Below are positions 53,975 through 62,912 of a stretch of DNA of 64,000 nucleotides, one piece after another. A model generated the notes under the pieces. That model was not told where the DNA came from, did no database searches, and saw only the letters and a list, made by a program, of their open reading frames with translations. Position numbers and translations under genes: made by a program. How positions within the stretch are numbered: the first letter of the stretch is position 1; every line of letters starts with the position of its first letter. This DNA is from Symsagittifera roscoffensis (taxonomy: Eukaryota > Xenacoelomorpha > Acoela > Convolutidae): the NCBI RefSeq assembly GCF_963678635.1, contig NC_087062.1:15797789-15861788 (forward strand), written 5' to 3'.

Positions 53975-56901
53975 TGACAACGATAAGCAAAGAGGCAAAC
54001 ACACCGGGCCAGTCAAAAGACTTCGCTATTATGACAAGTTCAGAGCCACAGACTGGAGAGAGTAGAACCAGAGGGCTAGGCAACGCGTTAGCGGATCCTG
54101 AAATAGATAATGAGAAGACGTCGAGACAGAGAGTCAAGGCCCGGATCTCGACCAGCACGAAGCTACCTGGGACCGACAGGGTCACACCGCCACTAGTGAC
54201 GCCACTCGTGGATAACGGGGCAGCACTAGAAGAAGCTTTAAACAACATAGTGGACAGTTTAGGAGAACAAAACGAGCAGATGTCAATAAGGATGAGTGAA
54301 CTAGAAAGAGCAGTTCACATTGAAAGAGAAAGTCTGCGGGAAGAAATAAACCGCAATAGACAGGAAGTTGGCAGGAGCGAAAAACGCTTGAAAGAAAGAA
54401 CGGACGAGCATATGGCGAAGAACTTGTCGCGAATGACCAGAGAGGCGGAACAGCGAGAGTTACGCTTAAGAGACGACATGGAGAGGTTAAGAATTCAGCA
54501 AGAGCAGTCTCTTGGGACTCTTGACACAAAGATAGACGCCATGATGGAGCGGCGAACTCAGGCTATCATGGATAGGTTGGACGGGCTACTAAGCAGCAAG
54601 AGTGGACCAAAAGAAGGAGAACCGAACTCGGGAGGTCCCAGCAGGGAACCGAGGGTGAACTTCAATGAACATCAAAAGAGGAAGACGTATGGATCCACTA
54701 GAGGCAGGGGCAGTTCATCAGGCTATGCCACAAGGGGTAATGGAGCATGGGGCCCGAACAGTAGAGCAAGTTCAACGGGGAACAGACAGACCTCTAACGA
54801 ACGACCAACGCAAGGCACACATGCGACTGGGAGAAGTGATTCCGGCAACAAGGGGCATGCAAGCCCGAGGAGGAGTCATGTGGGCCAAGCGGGAAACACT
54901 CACGGTGATTCGGCTTGCAGGGATGCACCGCACACAGAGCCTTCGACGAGGTGTGAGGACACTCAAGCAGGACACTCAAGGGATGCTACGGCAATGGCCA
55001 CAGCATTTGAACCCCTAAACAGGTCTTTGGAGACATTCCTGACAAGGTTATCAAGAACCAATGAACGCGGTGAGAAGTCCAGAAGAGTCTTTAAGAAACC
55101 AAGATGCTACAAAGACGAATCTGATGGTTGTATTGATACCTCCTGGATAGAGGTAATGAAGCTGCATTTCGAGGAAGAGGACTTGTCGGAGAGACAGGAA
55201 TGCAGCGCGCTCACCAGCAACTTAGAAGGGACAGCCCTGAACTGTGTCATGGCCAAGAAGCAATATCAACGTGACACTGCTGAGAAAATCTTTGAAATCT
55301 TGTTAAACCGTTTTGGATCAGGGGTGCAGGGGCACCAGGCGATGATGCGCTTCGAGAAACGGAGGCAACAAGAAGATGAAACGATAGACAAGTTTCTCGA
55401 TGATTTGGAAATGCTGAGGAGACGCAGCCAACCGGACGAGTCAAACCGAAGGATGAACTTGGCCGTAGCTTCGAAATTTATCGATGGTGTGAAGAATGAT
55501 GAACTTCGTACGATGCTAGCAACGCATTACACACCACTATCAACCAATGCGCCAACACCGGAGGAGTTGAGGCTCAAATCAAAAGAGTATCTTTTGTTGA
55601 AACCTCCTTCGAGATCTGGATATTACAAGAACAATTATGGCAATTTTAACAACGGACCAGCAAACCAAGGGAACAATTGGTACAAACCGAGGGATGATAT
55701 GAACAAGAGACGCTCTTGTGCTAATTGCAGTTCAACGGACCATCATGTGTCAGCATGCCCAGCTTACAAACAAGGCATGAAAGCAATAGGTTTTAGCCTC
55801 GAGGACGAAGATGCGTCAGAGTTGGACCATGAGGATTTCATGAGAGGAGTAATTGCGAAATTCGGCCCGAGGTGTTTCTTTTGCAACTTGGAAGGTCATT
55901 TTAAATCAGATTGTCCGCAATTCTGGGATGCAGTGGCAGACATTAAGCATCCAAGACATGAAGAAGCGTTGTCAGGAGTGAAAGCCAGCAAGGCTCGACT
56001 TTTGAGTGAAGCGGAGGCACGCAGAAAGGATAAACCTCAAGAGCTGGAAGCAAAGAAGATGCAAGCGGTAATAGAAGAACCACGTGAACCGGAACCAGCA
56101 ACTGCGGCTCACGACTTCAAGGTCGATTATAAGGCAGCCGCGAGGGATGCTCTAAATAGAGTGCAGCAGGAACTAGTGACGAAAGAGCTCGAACAAAAAG
56201 TGAAACTTGAACTGGAGAATGAAAAACTTCAGGAGCAACTGAATACCTTCGAAGCAACGGAGTTCGAGGAAACTAAAGCACCAAGCAGTTTGAGCATGAA
56301 GCTTAATGTGATCTCCGGTCAGAGGTTCGGCATGGTGCCGCAAGGAAGCAAGATAGAGTCGATAATCTCAGTGGCTGGACATCAGGTGATCAGAAATCTG
56401 ATTGAACCATCCGAGTTCACTTTGATGCATTTGGACACATATGCAGATTATCTGAGGCAGGTGGAGCCACGCACCGAGTCGAGAGCTGTGCGAGCACTAC
56501 TAACCACGGGTGGCCCTCGCATGAAGAAACTTCATGGACGCTACCTAGAGGTCTATGGGCCGTATCAAGTAATGCTGAATGTGGATGGAATCAGTATTTA
56601 CACCAGGACTTATGTAACAACAGATGATGACCAAATGGGACAGATCTATTTGGGAGAAGAGGAACTCAAAGTCCGCAGGATAGGCCATGACGCCATGATG
56701 GAACAAGACGCAGTACACATTGGGTATGAAGCAGATGTGACCGCACATCTGCTCGAGACCAACGGAACAAAAATCGGAGTCACAGGGCTTCTGGACACAG
56801 GAGGTGTAGTGAGTGTGATGTCAATAAAAACTTGGGAAAGAATGGGCTTCACGCGGGAAGATCTAATTCCAACGAATCTCCGACTGGCCGCCGCCAATTG
56901 A
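53818..56901 (+). CDS. Gag and start of protease of the gypsy-like element (1,027 aa to a TGA)
   Basis: Residues about 150-230 form a coiled coil (for example RMSELERAVHIERESLREEI). A Gly/Ser/Arg-rich low-complexity region follows (260-400), then a retroviral-type gag/capsid region (about 446-597; includes LEGTALNCVM, LNRFGSGVQGHQAM, TIDKFLDDLEMLRRRSQ) and two CX2CX4HX4C knuckles, CANCSSTDHHVSAC (about 632) and CFFCNLEGHFKSDC (about 685). A second charged coiled coil spans about 718-820. The aspartic protease motif LLDTGG is near residue 991. The frame stops at TGA 56899-56901 inside the protease (LAAAN then stop), and the same frame continues afterwards with the rest of the protease. Gag packages RNA; the protease matures the polyprotein. 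The true start could lie upstream if the preceding ORF is joined. Confidence 0.85.
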   Translation: MGGGAGNDGESQEEEDEEGQGDFGSQVSLNSSIQENEAYVGRETGTMDKFGVVTTISKEANTPGQSKDFAIMTSSEPQTGESRTRGLGNALADPEIDNEKTSRQRVKARISTSTKLPGTDRVTPPLVTPLVDNGAALEEALNNIVDSLGEQNEQMSIRMSELERAVHIERESLREEINRNRQEVGRSEKRLKERTDEHMAKNLSRMTREAEQRELRLRDDMERLRIQQEQSLGTLDTKIDAMMERRTQAIMDRLDGLLSSKSGPKEGEPNSGGPSREPRVNFNEHQKRKTYGSTRGRGSSSGYATRGNGAWGPNSRASSTGNRQTSNERPTQGTHATGRSDSGNKGHASPRRSHVGQAGNTHGDSACRDAPHTEPSTRCEDTQAGHSRDATAMATAFEPLNRSLETFLTRLSRTNERGEKSRRVFKKPRCYKDESDGCIDTSWIEVMKLHFEEEDLSERQECSALTSNLEGTALNCVMAKKQYQRDTAEKIFEILLNRFGSGVQGHQAMMRFEKRRQQEDETIDKFLDDLEMLRRRSQPDESNRRMNLAVASKFIDGVKNDELRTMLATHYTPLSTNAPTPEELRLKSKEYLLLKPPSRSGYYKNNYGNFNNGPANQGNNWYKPRDDMNKRRSCANCSSTDHHVSACPAYKQGMKAIGFSLEDEDASELDHEDFMRGVIAKFGPRCFFCNLEGHFKSDCPQFWDAVADIKHPRHEEALSGVKASKARLLSEAEARRKDKPQELEAKKMQAVIEEPREPEPATAAHDFKVDYKAAARDALNRVQQELVTKELEQKVKLELENEKLQEQLNTFEATEFEETKAPSSLSMKLNVISGQRFGMVPQGSKIESIISVAGHQVIRNLIEPSEFTLMHLDTYADYLRQVEPRTESRAVRALLTTGGPRMKKLHGRYLEVYGPYQVMLNVDGISIYTRTYVTTDDDQMGQIYLGEEELKVRRIGHDAMMEQDAVHIGYEADVTAHLLETNGTKIGVTGLLDTGGVVSVMSIKTWERMGFTREDLIPTNLRLAAAN

Positions 56902-57873
56902 GGAGCTATCTACGTGGCCGGAAGAACACCAATAACGGTCCTCCACATGGGAGGACGGGATCTTTGGATGAGCTTCCTGGTGGTAGAGAATCTGGACGAC
57001 GCCGACCAATTCATCTTGGGCAGAGATTTTGTCAGGAATTTTGACGTGATGATTGACTTGAACAACGGTCTGATACGGATTAGAAACCCGGACCGGAAGT
57101 ATGTTAAGAAACCAATTAATAGGATAATAACAGACGAAAACATGGTACCAATTTTTTTGGATAGGAAAGTAAAATTACAACCAGGACAGGCTGTAGTAGC
57201 AATTTTTAGAATGAGAAATTTGAATTCGTTAAGTGATAGTAAACAGGTTTGCTTAGTACCGAATCCAAATAGTCAGAGTTCGGTGATTTTAGGCCGGAGC
57301 TTCTCGGTAACGCGAAACGGACTGTGTGTCAGTGTGTTGTTGAACACACTGGACACCACGGTTTCAATCCAGCGTGGAAAGAAGCTTGGCTACGCTTTGC
57401 CGATGAGGACCGACTATGAGGAGACACAAAACTTGAAGAAATATAGTGTGAAAGACTGTCCTTATCATGCCAATAAAGATAAAATTTTAAAGAGGATTAA
57501 TGAATTAAAATCTATTCGTAAATTGTTTTTAATGAAATCCGAAACGGACGACGGCTTATCAAGCTGCTCGAATTTTCCGGAACGCCCCTCGTCATATGAA
57601 CTGGAATCTGACAAACCGGTTTTGCCAGAGATAGAACATTTAAAAAGGAAAATAGGTGAGGGAGATTTCAAAAAATTACGGGACCTCCTAAATCGGAACG
57701 CAGATGTATTTTCAAAACATAAGGCGGATATCGGTTGCTGTAATTTCGTCGAACACGAAATCGAACTAGAAGAAGGCGCCGTTCCCCATAGGGAAGGCGC
57801 AAGACGAATGACGCCACACAAATCGGAGAGTGACCAAGAAGTACGGGAATCTCCTGATGTGTTACGTGGATGA
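56902..57873 (+). pseudogene. Protease remainder and pre-RT linker, in frame after the TGA
   Basis: Continues the gag frame directly: GAIYVAGRTPITVLHMGGRD, then the protease flap and alpha-helix landmark QFILGRDFVRNFDV, typical of gypsy-like proteases (ILGRDF). A linker follows (VPHREGARRMTPHK) that in this family leads into RT. At about 57826 the sequence jumps to the end of the RT palm in a different register, and this frame then ends at TGA 57871. Either the TGA is read through or the copy is dead; the RT deletion supports the latter. Confidence 0.75.
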
Positions 57874-60373
57874 CGTAGTCATAGCGACACCAACCCTGGA
57901 AGACCACATTGATAGGCTCGATGAGGTCTTTGGATGCATGAAAAGAGCAGGATTAAAGTGCAAACCATCGAAATGTGAAATCCTTAGGGACTGGATTAAG
58001 TACCTAGGAAGAATGGTGGATAGGCATGGTGTGAGGCCGGACCCGGAAGCAGTGGAAGCAGTGTTGACATGGAAAGCCCCCAGAACGGACACACAGCTCC
58101 TGAGCTTCTTAGGGTTTGCCAATTACTACCGAGAATTCATAAAAGGATATGCGGACAAGGTGTACCCGATGCAGAAGCTGATGCGCAACAAAGGGAAAAA
58201 GTTCGAAAAGAACGATGAGGCACAGGTTGCTTTCGAGAACATAAAGCGGGAACTGTGCGAAGCGCCAGTGCTGGGCATGCCTACAGAAAAGGGCATGTAT
58301 GTTCTCGACACAGACGCATCGGTGGTGGCCATCTCAGGAATCTTGCATCAAGAGCAAGAATGGAACGGAAGAACAGTTCTCCGTCCCATTGCATACGGCA
58401 GCAAAGTCTTGAGTGACACAGAGATGAAATATGGCGAACCAAAAGCAGAAATGTTTGCAGTAGTCACCTTCGTGGAGAAGTACCGTGCATACTTGGGGAG
58501 CGCTCCCTTCAAGTTACGCGTGGACAACAGAGCGTTATCCTGGTTGAAGACCTACTCGATGGATCAGAGTTATATTGGTAGATGGATAGTAAGATTGGAT
58601 GGCTACCATATGATAATCGAACATAGGATGCGTGATAAACACCAGAATGCTGACAGCCTCAGTAAGAAAACTGAGTTCTATGAAAGATTGGAGCAGAAGC
58701 AGGCCAATCAGGCGGAAATAAAGGAGGGATTCTCGTTTCTGGACAAAGAAACTTATGAAGCGCTTCCCTTAGCGAGATGGTTGGATAAGTCTGGACATCC
58801 AATTCCAGGGCACCCTGAGCTACCTGTAGAGAAAGCAGCCGAGATAAAGATCCTGTCCAAGGAGGACCCGGTCCCCTTGGATTTGTTGCTGCGTTCGAAC
58901 CTGGTCCAGCAAGAACTCTCTCGCATGAATATAAACAGCCTCTCATTATTGGATATAACGGTGCAAGTCACACCACAAGTGATGCGGATGCTGGGTGGAT
59001 TGTTAGAAAGAGAAGTGATCAGAGATGACCCCGAGTGGACAGCTGCAGTGGCATCGCTAACAGTCAGTAAGAAAGTGAAGATCATGCCGTCCAGACGACA
59101 GCACGAAGAAAATGAGAGGGATTGTAGGACAATAGTTCAGCAACTAGTATCCTCAATACCCCAAGAGATTTTAACCAGTACTTCTTACGGACAGAAAGAA
59201 CAGGGAAGCAGCAAGCGAAAGAAAACCGTCACCTTCGTGGACCAGGATAAGGAAGGTAAAAAGGTAAAACAAAATCGGCTGCAAGACTATTTGTCCGGGG
59301 AGACGAATGATGAAAAGAACCAGCGATCACAAGATCAACACCCGGGACAAGAAAATTTGTCCGGGGAGTCTGAGATAGACGAGAAAATTCCTGATGAGAA
59401 ACAGGACCTAGAGAACAAGGTTTTGTCAGGGGAGTTCAGATGGATGCGAAGAAGGCACAGACATGATCTGGAGGAGCGTGCAGTCTCCAGCACAACCTCT
59501 TCGACGGATGATGATTCCCGAAACTCAGGAATGGACACCTATTCAGACAGGAACTCGAGTTCGGGATCAGAACTGTCAGAACTAGCGATACACACGCTAC
59601 TAGTGGAAACTCGGGCAAGGGACCTGGACAGAGAGGTGTATCAGGATCCTGACAGCGATCGCTACCTTATACCAAGCGAAAGAGTCTTTGACAGCGCAGC
59701 GGATGACTTAGAAACGATAGCGGTATCGAAACGTTCGATAAGCCTGTTGCCGCAGAAAGAGGTAGTCAGGACTGATCTTCAGCCGTTTGAACAAGAAACA
59801 CAACCGTTGGCGAAGATTTGGTGTGTTAAGATGGAAGAAGACACACATCAGCCCAACGAGCTGAATAGTCAGATGAGGGTCATGAAGACGTACTTGAAGG
59901 CGAGATACAGACTCTCGGACCTTCTAAGAGCGCAGAGAAATGATCGCATGACAAGCAACCTGAAAAGGTGGATCGAGAATGGTTCTCCGGATAAAGGGGA
60001 CCTCGAGGAGGATAGTTATCGCATCCTGAGACAATACTTCATGCAGAAGGAAGGGAGGTTATATTTGAACAAGGACGGGATCGTGGCTTGCAAAAGAAGA
60101 GAGGAAGACAGAGTCCTATACAAGTATAACGCGATAGTGTTACCGCAACTCTATCAGACAGAACTATTATTCAGGTCACATGATCAGATGGGCCATCAGG
60201 GGATCGACAAAGTATATCAGAGGATCCTGAAGCGCTTTGAGTGGCCTGGGATGAAAAAGGCATGCGAGAAATGGGTAACAGGATGTCTGTCATGCCAACA
60301 GGTCAAGGATCCAAGTTGCGATTTCCTTTACAATCGATCGAGTCGTCTGAATTCAACGAGGTGGTGCAGATAG
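57826..60373 (+). pseudogene. RT C-terminal part, RNase H, spacer and integrase zinc finger
   Basis: Opens at the RT catalytic region KKYGNLLMCYVDDVVIATP (YVDD at 57862-57873). The RT fingers and first palm part, normally 130-150 residues, are missing. The RT thumb/connection follows (FLGFANYYREFIKGYADKV). RNase H has its acidic residues in DTDAS (about 58310), EPKAE (58440) and RVDNRAL (58520). From about 58680 to 59900 lies a charged spacer of some 400 residues with three LSGE-type repeats (LSGETNDEKNQ, LSGESEIDEK, LSGEFRWMRR). The integrase HHCC finger follows (HDQMGHQG ... CLSCQQ, 60178-60302). After VKDPS the frame leaves the integrase register and stops at 60371. Confidence 0.85.
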
Positions 60374-62520
60374 ATCACCAAAAGATATGCATGACAGACA
60401 ATGGTTATAATCAGGTGCTGGTCATGATAGATCATTTCACGAAGTATGCAGAGGCCGTGCCCTGCATAACTGCCTCGGCGGAAGAGACATGCGACCACCT
60501 GATCAATACGTGGATAGCAAGACATGGTTGTCCGATGACGTTTCAATCGGATAATGGAACAGCTTTCGTAGGAGAGCTTACGAAAGAGCTTATGAGACGC
60601 TCTCAGGCTCACTCCACGACATACCACCCTCAGACGAATGGCTTAGTGGAAAGACAGAACAGGACGTTAGTGTCGATGCTGAGAGTATATTGTTCCAGGT
60701 ACATGACTGATTGGGACAGATACCTTCCACAGGTGATGGGAGCATATAATAGCACGCAACACTCCACCACTGGAGTCAGTCCACACATGATGCTAACTGG
60801 ACACGAAAAGTCTTTACCCTTAACCTTCTTCTACCCAGAATATGAGGGAAAGAAAACGTCCCCACAGGTCTACGTGAGGGATGTGATCAGACGCCAACAG
60901 GAGCTGAACGATTTGTGTAGACGAAACACTCAGCAGGCACAGGCAAGGCAGAGGAAAAAATTCGACAAGAAAGCAGCTGGTGCAAAGGTTTACTCGGTGG
61001 GAGACTACGTATGGGTATTCCAGAATGTTATACCACCGAAAGGGACAAAAAAGCTCCTAAAAAAATGGAGGGGACCCTTCATGATTACAGAGGTGCATCA
61101 GGAGGGACGCTTTTATAGACTGAGTACTGGCCGAGCCGCACACTACGAGAATATAAAGCCACACAATCCATCGACAGAAGACTGGTGTATACCTGCAGAC
61201 ATGGAAAAAGGGGATTATCTGATGATGGATCCTGCTTGTGAGGTCAATGAAAAAGGCACCAGGGAGAAGAACGATGGAAACGAAGTCGTAGAGGAAGGTA
61301 CGGATACACCGCTGGACCTGGATCCGAACGAACAGATCGAAGCGGACGATGAAACCTTACCCTACGCAGAGGAAGATTGGCAGGATCCCGAACAGATAGA
61401 GGTTCCCAAGAACTTGGAACCGGATCTTCCGTTCACCATACAGACTCGTCAGAAGGACGGGATGAGACCAAGAAAGAAATACAATCCTTACGGTGACGAC
61501 TTTGTAGTGGATAGGATAGATCTAAAGAAGATAGTGGAGGAAGTAGTGGGTCTAGAGGAAATAACTGTGTCACAAGACATTGATATAGTCAATGATCACG
61601 ACAATGAGTGGGTAGACGACTGGTCGAAACCCGAGGTAGAATTCGACGACGAGCAACAGCAGTCATATGAACAAGACTTGACAAACCTGCGTGTCTTAGA
61701 GTGGCTGAATGAAACGACCTCGGATCCAGAGGAGACCAGCGTCACGATTCAAGACGTAGATCGTGAAAGCATGAAATACATCAAGACCGAAAGAGATGAT
61801 CCTTCCTGGGCTGCCCAGGAAGGACGACTACTCATTCCAGCTTCTAACCTCGACTTGATACCCGGTATGCGATCGACGGGGACGTCGATGGATATTTTTG
61901 TCCGGGGAGTGGGGGTAGGACTTACCCACACTGAAAACTTGATAATAAAAAAATTGAGAATAGCGAGAGAATTAGGAGACTTAGAAGCAGAGACAGGCGA
62001 AGAACCTAAGAAACCTGACATAGGCAGGGTAGTTGAGTCATATTTTAATTTACCAAATGAATATTCAAGTAACATAATACTAACAGACAGTGATTTCATA
62101 CTCACAAACAGAACATGTGCGATAGCAATCACAGCAGACATGAGTTTTAGGACAGCGTTAGCGGCAGATTTTAAGAGAGAATACAAAAACTTGGAATTCC
62201 TTTGGAAGCAAAGACCAGGGATAGGGGGCGTAGCAGCCTTACCTCCGGCGGCGTCGCAGATACCGGGAAAATACTTGTGCTTCTTGGTAACGAGGGCGAC
62301 GGAGAAACAGCACGTGGACCCAGAGAACCTAGTCTTGTCTTTGACGAGGCTGAGGGACTTCCTTGTCGAAATGGACGTGAAGGAGCTCTCGCTTCCAGTG
62401 TACGATCCAAACAGAGGAAGACTGCATCCTCGGGAATTGTACGCGCTTGTACACGTGATATTCTCTGATACGAACATACAAGTATATCTACATAAGAAAT
62501 ATTACTTGAGTATAGGCTGA
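60241..62520 (+). CDS. Integrase core, GPF module and C-terminal macro-like domain
   Basis: The biologically meaningful part begins at about 60311 (KLRFPLQSIESSEFNEVVQI), where it takes over from the previous frame. Integrase acidic residues: Asp at 60373 (VQIDH), Asp at 60550 (FQSDNGTAF) and Glu at 60649 (NGLVERQN). The last two are separated by 32 residues, not the usual 35. A GPF motif (KKWRGPFMITEV) is near 61068. The protein then continues for over 430 residues: an acidic stretch (61200-61760), then a globular region ending at 62517. That end (KYLCFLVTRAT, LVLSLTRLRDFLVEMDVKEL, SDTNIQVYLHKK), preceded by LAADFKREYKNLEFLWKQ, follows the secondary-structure order of ALC1/TARG1-type macro domains. 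The macro Gly-rich loops and the TARG1 Lys/Asp catalytic pair are not conserved. Integrase assignment is firm; macro assignment is by eye. Confidence 0.8.
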   Translation: MAWDEKGMREMGNRMSVMPTGQGSKLRFPLQSIESSEFNEVVQIDHQKICMTDNGYNQVLVMIDHFTKYAEAVPCITASAEETCDHLINTWIARHGCPMTFQSDNGTAFVGELTKELMRRSQAHSTTYHPQTNGLVERQNRTLVSMLRVYCSRYMTDWDRYLPQVMGAYNSTQHSTTGVSPHMMLTGHEKSLPLTFFYPEYEGKKTSPQVYVRDVIRRQQELNDLCRRNTQQAQARQRKKFDKKAAGAKVYSVGDYVWVFQNVIPPKGTKKLLKKWRGPFMITEVHQEGRFYRLSTGRAAHYENIKPHNPSTEDWCIPADMEKGDYLMMDPACEVNEKGTREKNDGNEVVEEGTDTPLDLDPNEQIEADDETLPYAEEDWQDPEQIEVPKNLEPDLPFTIQTRQKDGMRPRKKYNPYGDDFVVDRIDLKKIVEEVVGLEEITVSQDIDIVNDHDNEWVDDWSKPEVEFDDEQQQSYEQDLTNLRVLEWLNETTSDPEETSVTIQDVDRESMKYIKTERDDPSWAAQEGRLLIPASNLDLIPGMRSTGTSMDIFVRGVGVGLTHTENLIIKKLRIARELGDLEAETGEEPKKPDIGRVVESYFNLPNEYSSNIILTDSDFILTNRTCAIAITADMSFRTALAADFKREYKNLEFLWKQRPGIGGVAALPPAASQIPGKYLCFLVTRATEKQHVDPENLVLSLTRLRDFLVEMDVKELSLPVYDPNRGRLHPRELYALVHVIFSDTNIQVYLHKKYYLSIG

Positions 62521-62912
62521 GTGATGTGCGAGAGAGTGTTAGGCCAAAGACTAAGTTGTACGTAAAATGTGTGTTATGTTATGTTATGGTTATTAAGATC
62601 ATGGGTAAGTAGGGGTTAGTGACCATGAACAACTAAATGACGATCTTGGGAATAGATCCAAAGTTTGGACTGTCCAATCTTAGGTCGAATTCCAAAATTT
62701 TAGAAACCAATTGATTTTAATAAATTTTAGGATAAATATCTTTTTATCTGAACTGTTTTTAAGCAAATTTTTAAGCAAATTTTAACGATATATGTTAGGG
62801 TGAAACAGACAAGTGTGATTTTTGTGACTTCTTTTCTAGATCCTGATTGATCATTTAATAGCTCACTTGAGTCAAACATCGAATTGAATCAAATCAAACC
62901 TGAAAGAATAGA
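62521..62912 (+). other. Spacer between pol and the downstream ORF, with an acceptor-like site
   Basis: Non-coding and AT-rich. It contains a good splice-acceptor-like tract TTTGTGACTTCTTTTCTAG ending at 62839, 74 bases before the ATG of the next frame. If used, it would allow a spliced subgenomic mRNA as for retroviral env. No LTR is recognised here. Confidence 0.4.

Noticed and set aside
61749-62477. 242-codon frame on the minus strand
   Set aside because: It lies exactly opposite the integrase/macro-tail frame of the gypsy-like element, has no domain of its own and disappears outside it.
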